The notes beneath the pieces are model-generated. The model ran no database searches. It had not been told where the DNA came from and saw only the letters and a program-made list of their open reading frames with translations. From contig JARCOQ010000006.1 of assembly GCA_029207755.1 (NCBI GenBank), forward strand, positions 66,934,093 to 66,998,092: DNA of 64,000 nt, read 5' to 3'. This document shows, one piece after another, positions 11,790 through 24,957 of the stretch. The stretch comes from Chamaea fasciata. Lineage: Eukaryota > Chordata > Aves > Passeriformes > Sylviidae. Positions within the stretch are counted from its first letter, which is position 1. Every line of letters begins with the position of its first letter. The position numbers and the translations under genes were made by a program.

Positions 11790-14151
11790 CTGAAATGGAG
11801 AACAAAGCCAGGTCAGTCCTTTAATGAATGCACTGACTGTGAGAACACATGATTCCAGACTTTCAGTCAACATCCTGGAGCAGCATGCTCTTCCTCACAC
11901 TGTCATGAAAATTAACTGCTTTTTTCATTAAAAAGTGACTTCAGCAAGGGGCAGGTGAGTCTATGAGTCCACAAGATATGCACGCAGCCAAAAAATGTTG
12001 AGTTGAAAAACAAGACGGCATTCAGAGAGATGGACGTACAGATCTCAGTAACTGGGAAACAGACCTGCAGCCTTTTAGAGGCCTAGCATCGTTCTTCTAG
12101 AACATTCACGCAACAAAAACTATAAACCCAGTAAGACTGAATGCTATTTTGATATTTAAAATTGCTCTTGGCTCATTTATCCATTAAAAAAAACCCTCCC
12201 TGGAATTCAAGGACTATTAATCAGGGTTACCTAAGTGCACAGACAGAATCCATGGACATTTATGCTACACCACCATCCCTTGCAATCCCTTCTTTTCCTA
12301 TTCCCCAGGTGCTGCTCATTTCTCACCACTAGCCCCTTCCAATTTTTTAAGAACATTCCAAGGACAGTAAGTAAGAGGACTTCATTTTTAAAAGCACACT
12401 GGTAAAATAGAAATACAGAACTATTGCACACTAGTACAATAACATGATTATACTCAGACTTTTCATGTATTTTGAATTTATGCTTCACAATAAGCTTGAC
12501 TGTATGGGCACCATTTGCATTATCCTCTACATTTGCCCAAGAGAGGCAAGGAGAAACCTCTCTGCAAGGAGAACCCAGGGTGTTCTTCCTCACCAGACTT
12601 TACAGATCTAATGCACGGCACGTCTTTAAAATTTGACACTGTCCACCCAATTTGCAGAACACTGTTCATGTTTTACTGTTACTAAAATTTAGGAAATACC
12701 CAGTTCTGTAAAAAAATCATGCTCTTTTCAACCTCTTAAGGGAAAATCATTTACAGACAGGAATGACTTTGACAGCATCCCTTAAAACTATACTTCATAT
12801 CACTATTTGTCATGTGCAGTGATTTGTACTCCAGGGCCAGGAATATTTAGATAAGAACAGTATTCAAACCCCTGCAAGAAATGGGACAGGTGCGCTTCAG
12901 TTATTCAAATTATAATATTAATATTATTACTAATTTCCCTTTTTAAACTCGATTTAAAAATATCAAAAAGAAAAGAAAATTGTAAATAAGAAAAGTGGAT
13001 ACATCCCTAGATTTTTGCTAAGTTAAAAACAGAGTAAACATAGCTTAGGTTTCTAGTTAAAAAAGATTTCGTACAAAACGCACCCAAAAAGATACTGCCA
13101 GAAACATCAGGTGAACCTATGTGTACCCCTCGTGTAAAGAATTTAAAGAAACATCCCAAAAAACACCAGACAAAGGCACTAGTCAGATTACACAAAGTTT
13201 CACCAATGCAATAATAAAACAATTTCATAATGTTGTTCTGGAAACAGAGAAGAATTGTAAACAAATCCATTCTTCCATAAAAAGAAGAAATATTTGCAAT
13301 TGTTTAAAATTAAGAGACAAAATCCAAGACATGGAAATAAGCTTTTTTTTTCTGTTAAAAAAAAACTATTTTGCAAACAATTTTTCATGGAATCTTCTCT
13401 GTAGGCATCATATATTCATGTATGTGTATGTATGAGAAAACACGGAACACGAACTGAACTAGAAATTAACTCCTGTGTTAAGTGAAGTAACTTTAATTTG
13501 GGTGTAAGCTCCACAAAAGGAAGACTGCTGCTTGAGTACTTTTATTTTACTTCACCACTTGGCTCAGGAAAAGGCAACATAATTAACATCTGACATGGAC
13601 ACAGCATTTTTGGAAGGGGTTGTCAAAATCCTGTTTAGGAATTGCTCAGAGGAGACTTTCAGAAATGAAAACAGGCCATTGTCTTCCTAACCCTGGCAAA
13701 ATAATAACTTTTTTGAGAGGGTGATCATTTACAGTACGTCTACTTAATGTAACTACAGGAACATAATTGAATTTGGATGGGAGGAACACAATAGAAAAAA
13801 CCTGCTAAATTGTGTATGGTAAATGGAGGTTTGTTATTCCTCGTTCCTCTGCAGCACAAAGATAACACCAGGATAACAGCTGCAGATGAACATCTCAGAA
13901 ACATTTCTGGTGGCACAGCTTTGCACTTCACTAAGATGTTGCCCAGAGACACTGTGAATGCCCATCCCTGTAAGTGTTCAAGGCCATGTTGAGATAGGAC
14001 GTTGAGTAATCTGATTTAGTGGAAGACGACCCTGCCCATGGAGCTGAGTTGATACCAGATGATCCTTAAGGTCCCTTCCGACCCAAACCATTCCACGACT
14101 CTCTGTTTATGGCAGTGCTTCCATCCCAAGCACTGCCAGCCATGAGGTTAC
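11790..14151 (-). other. FAT4: FAT4 intron 8
   Basis: 2,362 bp, GT-AG, phase 1. It is AT-rich. A CR1 3' end on the plus strand at about 13937-14105 finishes only 46 bp from the exon 8 donor. The rest appears unique and no gene is seen. Confidence 0.85.
13937..14105 (+). repeat. CR1 LINE 3' end fragment next to exon 8
   Basis: The plus strand reads gttgcccagag, aagtgttcaaggccatg and cttaaggtcccttccgaccc, then aaaccattccacgact, matching the CR1 3' end in sense orientation but diverged. It ends 46 bp from the exon 8 donor and is antisense to FAT4. Confidence 0.8.
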
Positions 14152-14402
14152 CTGAAGTGGTGGGCGAGGGCACATGGGTGACGTAGGGGTGGTGCTGGAA
14201 TTTGGGTGGGTTGTCGTTCACGTCGGCTACGGACACGAGCACACTGGCAGAGCTGGAGAGAGCCCTGGGCTGGCCCCCGTCACTGGCCACCACCACCAGG
14301 GTGTAGTTCTCCCTGGCCTCCCGGTCCAGGAGAGCACTGGTGATGATCTGCCCCGTGGAAGGGTTGATGGTGAACTGCGAATTGCCACCCATAAGCCTGT
14401 AG
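14152..14402 (-). CDS. FAT4: FAT4 exon 8: cadherin repeat with a weak opening of the next
   Basis: 251 bp, phase 2 at the start and phase 1 at the end, donor gtaacc. I chose the acceptor ending at 14403 because it gives AVI-SYRLMGGNSQF, keeping the tyrosine normally found in this strand of cadherin repeats. A second AG six bases downstream (14398-14397) is also in frame. The exon continues with INPSTGQIITSAL, LLDREARENY, ASDGG and the linker DVNDNPPKF. It then opens the next repeat with VTHVPSPTTSG, where the glutamate of the usual PEN motif is missing; I recall the same lack in human FAT4. Confidence 0.94.
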
Positions 14403-17400
14403 CTGTTCGAGGGGAAAACAAGGGGAGAAAAACTGGATCAGTATTTTAAAAGGCAGCCTGCAGCCTTTAACCATATAGCCTAATAACCATTTTCTATACA
14501 CTTCAGAGCACCGTGCTGATGTGTATCCATACAGGCAGTCAGATTTTCCTCTGACTCTCCATCTGTCTTCACCATTTTACTTTTTCAAATTCCGAGGCCT
14601 GTCATAAATGACATTTCTGGGGATTTCCAAGCATAGTTGTTTAACATAGATTTCTAATACATCAGCTGACTGTGCCTTTGGATGTTGGAAGATACCATTG
14701 GACATATTCTCAAAAATGCCACCTGGAGGCATCCTCCAGTGCTGATTTCCCTCAGCTAATGCATTAACTGTTACTCCAAAAGGCCAATGAACCTCTTAAC
14801 TGAACCTGCAGAATATAATTAGAAAAAGTACCGTTTTTTTTAAATAAAACTATGACAGTTTTACAAAATAAAATGAACATTTAATACCCATATAGTTTCC
14901 CGAAACCAAGTTTTGCTATTCAAGACTTCAATTTTAATTTATAGTAATTCATAGCAAATTAGTAATCACAGAGCTCTGTTGAGAGAGACTAATTGGGACC
15001 AGAGTTTGACCCTCGGTGGGTGTATGTGTGTGTGCACACATCCTCATGTGATCTGGCAAGAACTGACTGTGTGCTCACTGCAGGCACGTTGTACGGGCTA
15101 CCTCTGGCTTCCCACCACACTGAGGTTGTCCCTTCTCCTGGAATGCTTACCCAGCGTGTGTTCATACAGAATGAATCTCAAAGATGTGTTTTTAAAGGTA
15201 CTTGGTTAATATTACCTTTTTTAATAATTCAGATAATGGATTTTTGAGAAAACAGTGCAAACAAACACTGGCTCAAATGAACAATTCTCATATCCAGTAT
15301 CATAACCCAACACAGCTGTGGTTAGCGTTGCTCCTATGCCAGAGCACAGCAGCAGCTTTCCTGAGGTATGAGTCTCTGAAAGATTCAGAATAAAGTGGCT
15401 TTAATGAAAGAGATTAATATTACTATCTTCACCTCTTCAAGACCAGAACAGGTTATGACAGCAGTAATAACACAGCCCAGAAGCTGCACTGAGAGGGTTG
15501 AGAGCCAGGCTGTGTAATAAGCTGTGGCAACTTCTCCTGCACAGTCATTAATCTCTACACAACGCCACAAGCATACTTTAATTGCTTAATTATGATATAA
15601 TGTGATGGCCATATGCAATTATTCTCCAGCTATAGCAATGTGCACGTAGAATAGAAAGAATGTGCACAAAGCCTAAAGCACCACTTAAATCTCCCTAAAC
15701 AGCAGCACCAGGCACATTTCATCTGTGATTTGCGGTGATTTAACCCTGAGTGGGGTTGCAGATACAGAAACTTTCTCTGCTGTGTTTCCACATATATGTA
15801 GTGGCTCAAATGTTAGCACTGGAAAGATACCATGAATTTATTTCTTTTTTAATAAAGGAAATCATAAAGACATATTACATTTGTCATAAGATATTCTGAA
15901 TTATATCTGCATGTAAACCAAGTAGACAGTGTACATGTGTCTCAACATAACTGCAAAAAATCCAAACTCAACCCAAAATAAATTAAACAGAACCAAAACA
16001 AAAAAAACCCTTGAAACTAAAATGGTGGCAAGTGGCATAGAAGAAATTTGATCCAAACACTTAAAATCTGGCCTTTTGACTCTTATGTCTCCTCTCTTTA
16101 ACAGGACTGCTCAAGTGTGCAGTGCCATTTACAACCCCATCACCCTCCTTTTAATGACTTCACAGGTTATCACCAGAAACAAGAGAACAAGACTTGGCAT
16201 GTATGGACAAGCGACAGTTTTGCAGAATATTAAACACTTCTTTCAAAACACAGCACATTTTTTGACTTTACGTGAAAACGTTAGCCAAGGATTTTAAATA
16301 TCCCTTTTGGAAACCAAAGGTTTAATTTTGAACAGACTCTAACAAGACTGAAAAGGAGTTCTGAGTGCTCAGCACCTCTGACAAGACGATTGTACATGTT
16401 CTGGTCCTTCTGGCTTTCACCAGTTTTTTAATACCACTCATACTTTAAGATCTGCTTTAAATGCTGAGCCTGGACAAGTTCTGTCCAAGAAAAACAAAGT
16501 CTGTTCCCGAGCCTAAAGAGTGTAAAACAAAACCTGAAAACAATGTTTTAATAGCTACTTATGAAGGGAAAAAAAATATTTTTATCAACTAATTCTGTGA
16601 TGCGGTACTGAGTGAATGACAAAGACTAATGGCAGAGATATTAAAGCAGTTTAACCACACTAAAAAAAACCAAGAGCATTCTGATAATTTCTGATTACGG
16701 GACACAATCATTACAGTCATTCATGCTTCGCATGGAGTTCTTTCTTTTTTTTATAAAGGAGCTTGCCAGAAATACTTTCTTAGACTATGAGTGAACAGAA
16801 TTAAAAGCTTCATTGTTTCACAATATAATAAATGGCAATTTTGGATGATTTTCAAATATCTAAAGATGTCTAAACGTCAAGCTTCTATTTTTGGCTCATA
16901 GCTAGTTGGAAAGAAAATATTTCAGTATTTTATAGGCATTGCTTTGCCATAACATAGTTCTGTTTTATTTTAATTTTAAAATAAGTGACACAGTGGTATT
17001 CTTTGAAGAAGGAACTGAGGTGAACTAACAAAGGTAAATAAGGAAGCTACTTTTATATCCTGCTTTGTGAGTTTGGAAACAGTGATTGTTTGCAACTATT
17101 TAACAATAGTTAAATGTCGTAAAATTAAGAAATAATATGAATTTGCTTTGCTTTCCATACACAACGTATCTGCCCTCAGTGGATAATCTTCAGCTTGTCA
17201 CTGACACTCAGCATCTTCATTAATCTTGTCTGTGGAACTGGGAATGGCCTGTGTTCAGCCCAGTGCCCAGTTAGGTTCCGTCAACTGAGCGCTGCAAACC
17301 CTTTGGCATGTAGTGCAAAAATGCCAAGTTCCAACTTTTTACTGGTCTTCTGAATGGCATAACTTTATGCCTTACCTTGGGTAATTTCCATGCTAAACTT

Positions 17401-17765
17401 AAGATATTAATTGACCAAAGTTTTACTCAAGGAGCACATTTGCTTTCTGTGAAAATTGCTCCCTACATGAAAAAGTGTGAATGCAGCATAAAGGCAGGGA
17501 GTGGCTGCAGGTGCAAACTAAACTGGTTTGCTTTCCACTCAGTAAAAAAATAAAGTAACTCCACAACTCTATTTGTCCTCCATATAACTCTAAAAGCCTA
17601 TAAACATCAAAAAGACAGATTTACCCGAGTAATTTAGTTACACACATAAAGCTGTTCTACTCTGTCTTACAGCTTTAAGGCACGCTGGTGATGGACACTG
17701 GGGAAAAAGAAATCTTCAGGCAAGACATGAGGCAGTATTACACAGAGCAACAGTAATCGACCTAC
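14403..17765 (-). other. FAT4: FAT4 intron 7
   Basis: 3,363 bp, GT-AG, phase 2. It is AT-rich, with no repeat I can name. Around 15390-15630 there is unique sequence with TTAATTGCTTAATTATG-type homeodomain words. No further exon is expected, because the frame joins exactly across the intron. Confidence 0.85.
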
Positions 17766-17946
17766 CTAATAACAGCATTTGCAGAAGCATCAGCATCCGA
17801 GGAGTTTACGAGCAAAATATCTGTCCCCGTGGGAGCATCCTCCGGAACAGTGGCAAAATACATGTCAAAGGCGAATGTGGGGACATTGTCATTGACATCA
17901 TCCACTGTGACAGCAATGGTTCCAGTGCCAGTGAGGGCAGGAGATC
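17766..17946 (-). CDS. FAT4: FAT4 exon 7: cadherin linker and start of next repeat
   Basis: 181 bp, phase 1 at the start and phase 2 at the end. The acceptor is tccccgcag (AG at 17948-17947) and the donor gtaggt. It joins exon 6 as ADAGSPALTGTG, then gives the linker DDVNDNVPTF and opens a new repeat with VPEDAPTG, LLVNSSDADAS and ANAVI. The last two bases (AG) are completed by exon 8. The phase-2 boundary is the only one of its kind in the window and fixes the reading frame of exon 8. Confidence 0.94.
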
Positions 17947-20738
17947 CTGCGGGGAAGGGGGGATACAAAGTGCTAGAGGTTACAAACACCAGCATGCTAA
18001 TCAGAGGTCTGCCAGTCCCGATTTAGAGCCGAGTGCTTGAGCATGTCACAGTTCACAGAGCAAGAAAGCCAGCTCAGAACTGAGGACAGGGTCAGGCTTG
18101 TTTCAAAGTCATCTTGACATAAAGTACAAGTTGTGAAAGACAAAAAAAAAAAAGTTATTCTTTTTCTTCATCCATCTAATTCCAGAAATATTTTGTAAAA
18201 TACAAGCTCAGTGGAAAAAGATGGTCTTGGAACTGCTCAGAAAGCCTTCCTGTAACAATTAGGACCAATTTGAAGATGTGGTTGACTTTCCTATTTCTCT
18301 GTGAGAAGACCTTCAAAGGTGGCATGCTGACAGACGTGAAGACTCCAGCCCTCAATTTATTCATCCACAGAACAAATAGAGTGGAAACAGTGGCAAAACC
18401 CAGCTTTCCGTGTGGCTTTTCCACTGCTGGTCGCACCCCTGACCTGGGGAGACCTTCTGGGAGTGGGTGAGAAGGTTGCAGAGAGTCTCCAGCCCTGTTC
18501 AGACTCATTCTCTCCACAAAAGCAACCATCTATAGCAGCAAATAATGCTCGCTCCAATGGGATACTGCCTTACGGGAAATCGGACTGAACTTATTTAACC
18601 CAGGGCTTTTATCCTCCTTGTTATTCTAAACTTAACTCTGATGAGCAGCAATGAGCATGAAATAGCATGTTTATTCATGTGCAATCTCTCAGCATTTGTC
18701 CTCTTAAGCTTTTCCTTTGTCAAATCCAAAAAAAGACAATGGAGACTTTTACAAGTTCATGTTAGTTTTGTCAGTCCATTCATTACACCTCTTTTCAGCC
18801 AAGAATCAGCAAGACATCTTCTGCTAACCAAATTCTTCCCCTGGAAAAATGGGATCCTTTCTTCTTTGAATGCATAGGAATAAGAAGGAAAACGTGATAG
18901 CAGAGCATAAAACACTCAAGTTAAGGCCCCTTTTACTCAAAAGACAGATGATGACGACCGTGCCTGTTTCACCCAAGATTGCATCGCTTTCCCCTTCCAC
19001 CTCAGATACAATTCAGCGTTTGCTGGACTGGGAAGAAAGGGAGGATAATGGAATGCTTTGGGCCAGAGACTGGTGGAGCCCTTGCCGTGAGGCAGGCATA
19101 TTACACGGAGCTGTCACTTGATGGAACGCAGGCCACCCTGTGTGACCGCCCCAGCCCTTCCAGCCCGGCCAATGATTGGGTCACTGCTATCCAAGGTTAT
19201 TGCTGCAGCTCAACCTCAGGGCTGGGAAGGAGGCAGGCTCTGCTCTTGGGTCTCATCTGCTCCTGGCAAGGGCTCCAAACACAAAGTTCTTACATAAAAG
19301 GAGAAATAACAACCTATTTTCCCACACATTAACCCTTGAAGGCTGAAGAAGCAATGCGGGAAGAAGCTGGGAGCAGCCTCAGCACGGGAAAGGAGGATTT
19401 TTCACCACAAAAATCTTTGCAATAACGTGGTTTAATGCCCAAATGGGCTGAATGACAGAGCTTCCAATTGAAAGGTGTTATAAATCTCACAAGGCTGGGT
19501 TTGGAGGCTGCTGATCAGAGGGGAAGGATCACAACACCGAGGAAAGAACATGCAAGCCAAGGAGTGTAGGTTTCACATCACACAATAGAGGCCTTTCTCT
19601 GCTCTAGTCTAAGGTAATCCACTCTGCCAATTAATACGCTTTCAGCCAGGAAGGTTACATTAAGGCAATAAGTCTGACTCATTTTTTAGCCTTTTTCTTT
19701 TTTTTAACTCACGATTTTGTCATTTAGCCAAACACATATAGATAGAAAAGCCTGCAAAAGTGTTCTTGATTGCTGAAATATTGCCTGTGAAGTGTTTATT
19801 ATTACTACATTAAACGAAAGAGAGTCCTCAGCGGCGTTTGCTGCGTGTGTCATCAAGCTCTGGCCTTCCAAACGCATTTTATTGACATTCATCTCGCAGC
19901 TAATGAAATGAAAGGTTGAAAGTTGTAAAGTTTCGCAGCTGATTAAACAATTTATATATAATTCAGAAATTAATCTTGGGTAAGTCACATTCAAAGAGCA
20001 TCAGTAATGCAATTCAGCCTGGAAAAGAAGGCTAACTCACAGCTAAAACCTGAAACTCGCTGCTTAAAATGTATTTGCTAAGACAAATCCAAGGCTAGAA
20101 AATTCCCACCGTGAGTTTAGTCACAAAAATGAGCTGAGGTGGCAGCGCATTTAGATCCCAGCCCTTGCCTCATGCCTCAGTCCCTTATTCTCCAATTCCC
20201 CTTCTTCCCTGGAAGTGTCTACAAGGCATCATGCAGCGCAGTATGGGCTCATTTGTGTCAGCCTCAGGGAAGGGACTGTACCAGGCAAGGCTGAGCAGCG
20301 CACCAACAAAATTAGCTGGGCTAACATAAGTAACCCAGACCTCATCAACCTTTGCTTGTGGCTGCAGCGTGCTCACAGAGACATCCCAGAAGTCCCATAT
20401 TAATTCAGCTGTTTGTAACATCCCAAGTCACCGCTCCTCCGTTCAAAACCCAAAACCTTTCTCATCTTACTTGGATGGAAAAATTCACGTATTTACATTG
20501 GTTTCCTGTCTGTGTAGTTATCCAGATATGTGTTTTTTCCTCTAAGTAAAATATCACGCCCACAAATTTACTCCTTTCTTCTATTACACCTAAAGACAAA
20601 GTTGCAATTTCACAGAGAGTCCTCAAAGCTTTTACTCAGTTGAAATTAAATGACTAGCTCACATTTCTGCAGTTACTGAGAAATATAAGAAGAGGAAATT
20701 ACAAATGAAGTAATTTCATATGGAAAAGAAATAGCTCG

Positions 20739-20811
20739 GGGCCAAATTCTACCGTCCTCAGTGAACTTCCAGTGAAAGCTGTGCTTGCATAAGGACCACA
20801 GAATTTGGCCC
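20739..20811. repeat. Short palindromic MITE-like element
   Basis: Perfect 12-bp inverted arms, gggccaaattct at 20739-20750 and its reverse complement at 20800-20811, enclose about 49 bp. The arms look like the ends of a palindromic repeat with a gggccaaattct...agaatttggccc form that I recall as common in reptile genomes. The family name is uncertain. Confidence 0.6.
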
Positions 20812-23800
20812 TTGGTAATAAGCAGGTTTCATAAAATGTGCATGCCATACTTGTGGTGAGAGAAGTAGTTTCCATGGTCAGGCTGAGTTCCCAGATTTCT
20901 TAGTTTTGCTTCAATAGCAAATCTTCCCCAAGTCAGTTAATTCTTATTATGATAGAGCATCACCCCAATTTTATTCAAACTGCTCTAAATATTTTGCATA
21001 AATACATGCAGTAAATTTAGTGTAAATTCTGCAATATTAGCCAAATACACAGGATGACCCCAAACCATTCTTAATAAACCAGACATGTTACAACCTATCT
21101 AAAATTGCTGTACATAGCCACACAAGCCTCTGAGTACTTTTAAGAACAGCCCTGAGGGCTAAAGCCACAAGGAAATATACACTTTTCCCTTAGTGAACTT
21201 GCATTAAAAATTCCTATGATTTTTCACGTTAGCCTGAACTATTTTTCAGCAGAAGCAGCAAGTACTTCTTTGTCAGACACTCCTCATTTAGAGCATTTCT
21301 CTAGTGTTATATAACTAGTAGGGTTTTTTTTTTCCAAATCCCAAAATACTATGTCTCACAGAGTCTTAGAATATCCATGTTGGGAAAGAAGTTTTCTAGA
21401 AGAATGGAGGAGAGAAGAAACCAACTGATGAACAATAAAAGATCATAAAATTGACTATGTGCACTAAATGGGAGAGATTGAATTGGCTGTTCCCATTCAG
21501 TGAGTTTCAAACCTTTAAAATTTAGAAGATGGTGCCATTCATATATTATTGCCATTGTAATTGTGAATTTCCCATCTCTGCGTGCTGGGGTCTGTTTCTG
21601 TGAGCTGCACAGTTTATTTTCTAGGTGGCAGCTGTACATATACACTAAGCAGACAGTCCCACAAATGTCCACACACGTCATTGTTGAAATAGAGATTAAC
21701 CTGGGACAGGGTCAAAACAGTAACGCTGAGTTCAGGGGAGAAATTGCTTCCCACGGATATTCTTCCAAAAATTTCAGCTTTTTTTTGCTTACATCTGCAA
21801 GTAAACATGTGTCTGGGGAAGAAGAGAAGGAGCAGACCTTGGGAGCCTGCTCCTCGGAGGCCTGTGCTGGAGGGTGCTACAGAGAAAGGTTATGAGAGGC
21901 CACCTTGGGCTGGGGCAGCTCTGGGCTGTGGCTCCCCTCTCTGCAGGGGACACTGGGGGAAGTGACATGAAGAATCAGCAGGCAGGCAGCAGCAGGGGAC
22001 AGGATGCCTCTTGTCCCAGCAAGATGGGACCGGCAAAAAACTATGAGCAGATTTTCTGCTCCATTCACCCATGCTTGCTTGAGGCTGATCACCACAAGGA
22101 ATATGATGGTAATTGCAATTTTTTACCTTAAAAAATTGCAACAAGTGCTCTCAGTTTGATTCTTCTCTCTGTCCAGGAGAGGTGGGATGAAAAATATTGG
22201 CTCTGTGCAGTAATTCAAATAGAAGAAAGGAAATGGAATGCAGGAAGGTGACGGCGAGGAGAAATAACATTGAACCTGACAATCTCTGCTTTTCAAATGC
22301 TGGATAACCAGCAAAAAGAGGTCAATGCACCTTTCTGGATGAACTCATCATAAGGCACTCATTGCCTTAACTTGTGCAGATGCTTCAAAGACACAAAGAC
22401 ACCCATAAGGGATGCACCCAAAGACTGCTTTCACTTTTGCCTTGGGCTATCCTTGGTCTTCCCTTGGATGAAGGGAGCACCATGTGCTTGTCCCTTGTTC
22501 TGGGGAATGGGGAAGGTGAACTGTTTGGCCCCCCCACATATGGCAGTGTGTGCACTGGTACATGTTCAGCTCTCCACACGACATCTGGGTGACTGGGGAA
22601 TGATCAGGGCACTTAAGTTCACTGCAGCAGCAAGAAAAAGCCATGAAAGGGAACTTGCAAAGCTATTTGGGTTCTTCAAGGAAGCTCAGGAAAAGATGAT
22701 GCTATTGGAAATTATGTCGGCTGCGTGGTGCTGTTTGGCTCACAGCAAAAATTAGAAATTGGAGAATGTGTCCAGCACGCCATCCACATATTGTTTGAAG
22801 CCTTAATGGTTTCTAGGTCCTGTCTGCACCATGCTCAGCACAGCAGATAGTAAAACCATCATTCGTTTCAGAAACCAGGATCTCAGAAGTTTTTGCCAGC
22901 ATTAAAACATCAAAATCACGTGCTAGAAAATGAACAATAAACTTAAGCAAAAAACCCACAGATACACTTCACTAAAATGAAAAAAAAAAAGGGATTAAAA
23001 TTAAATAAAATGAATCTAAATGACTAATCAAGCCTCATCCAGAAGGCAGTTTACCATGTTTTGTGGTAAATTAAACACATCATTATCCTGAAAATTGGAA
23101 AGCGATTTAACAGAAATGGAATTTTTGCCTCAGTGAAACGTGTTGCTTTGCAACAAAGCGGATTTCACTTCTCCAGTCAAACACTCAGTGAATGAGTCCC
23201 AGGACTAGGAGTTACATGTGTTATCACAGAGAATTAACTTTTTCACTCAAGTAAACAAGGCCTTTCTCACAATAAAGTGGCCAATCTTTCTAAATGTATT
23301 TAAATGCAGATGGAGTGTGCTGAGCCTCACTCTACTGGTGAGTTTTAAAATAAATACAGAGCTAGATGAAGTGAAAATGCAACTACCCTCCATTACACTT
23401 TGCATTTCTAGTGCATACGAAACTTGATTTGGAACATGGATGACTTTAACTAATTTTCCAAGAGCACAGAAGAAACTGTGTCTGTGAAATGAGAAAAAGT
23501 AGTCCTTTTTACAAGATTGCACCACAAATATTTGTCCTGGCGGGGTGTGTTGACTGTGCTTTGTTTTCTTCTTACTCAATTTTTCACCACAGGCTGCCAT
23601 GTTAAGTCTTAAAAAAACTGGCGAACCCAGATTATTTTGAGACAAAAGTTGAAATAAGTGGCTAATAAAAGATATTAAAGAGTCAGAAGCAATCTGTACT
23701 CTCAATCAGTTCCGCGGGTGACTGACTGAGACCATGCAGGAAACTCAGACCTTCAAAATTTCTGAGTGTGTCAAACTTGAGTTTACCTCAGTGTTAGGTA

Positions 23801-24460
23801 CAAAGCAGTAGTTGATCCCAAAGCTGATTTAACAGAACTTGGACTTCAAAAAACAATGGAATAGATTGATAGTTGGGACAGATGTGTAGTTTTTCAAGAA
23901 TTATCTAACAAGAAAATAAAACAGGGACATTCTATACTACATCAGGGATTAGAAAAGTCAATACCATCCCCCATCTAGCAGCCTAAATAAACTGGAGCAA
24001 ATCAAAGTAGATTTGAGAACATAAAAAGTGAAAACAAAATAATAAATTAATCACTACACCAGAGTCCAACCTTGTTCAAGCAACAACACGTACAGCCACA
24101 CTTAGACCAGTGCATGCGCACAAACACAGATACTCACACCTGTTTTGAGAGTGCAAAAGAAAACTTTGTCCCAAAACAGGGATGCACAATGAGATCTCTC
24201 ATCTGGTTTTATCCACATGGGTTTTAAATTTGGATACCAAAATTCCTGACTGACTGCATCCTATGAATTCATTAAGCTTTAGAGCTCCAGGACAGGGGTA
24301 ACATCCCATTACAACAGATTTAACATGCCGTTGAAAGAACAGGACTTGCAGGCGCACAGAGAGGCAGTTTTAAGGTCTCTGGTGTATATACACATTTCCC
24401 TATCCCTGTTCTCTTCCTCTGATCAGGAGCAGTTTCCTGCAGCTGTTAACCCAGAGAGGT

Positions 24461-24481
24461 AAAAAAAAAAAAAAAAAAAAA
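24461..24481. repeat. Poly-A run of 21
   Basis: Twenty-one consecutive A bases on the plus strand. I see no retrocopy or SINE body directly upstream. Confidence 0.95.
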
Positions 24482-24765
24482 GCTGGAGCACAGTTACAGA
24501 CCTACAGGAATACAGACACAGACTGAGAAGAAAACACATAAAGAAAAAGTATAATATATATTTAGCACAGCTTCAAGATGTTCAACAATCTCACACATAC
24601 ATACTGCACATTTCTTAGCCAGAAATGCATTCATTTCCAGAGCAAGAAGTTGCCTCCTACCAAATGTTTCAAAACAAGAACAATTAAGGAAAAATCTGAA
24701 CTTCCTGTTCATAAAAATCGTGGTGTATGATGGGTTGTAAGGGTGCAATGAAAAAATTCTTCTCT

Positions 24766-24957
24766 GTGAGGAAGGCAAGGCCTGCCACAGGTTGCCCAGA
24801 GAAGCTGTGGCTACTCCAGTCCTGGAAGTGTCCCAGGCCAGTTTGGATGGAGCTTGGAGTGACCTGGTCTAAAGGAAGGTGCCCCTGACTGTGGCAGCAG
24901 GTTGGAATTCATTGAGGTTGAAAGTCCCTTGCATCCCAAACCATTTTATGATCTCTG
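24766..24957 (+). repeat. CR1 LINE 3' end fragment
   Basis: Contains ccacaggttgcccagagaag, tcctggaagtgtcccaggcc and gcatcccaaaccattttatg, the sense-strand CR1 3' end. Confidence 0.85.

Noticed and set aside
21744..22755. Cluster of open frames in intron 6
   Set aside because: No known motif, competing frames on both strands and no splice-consistent structure.
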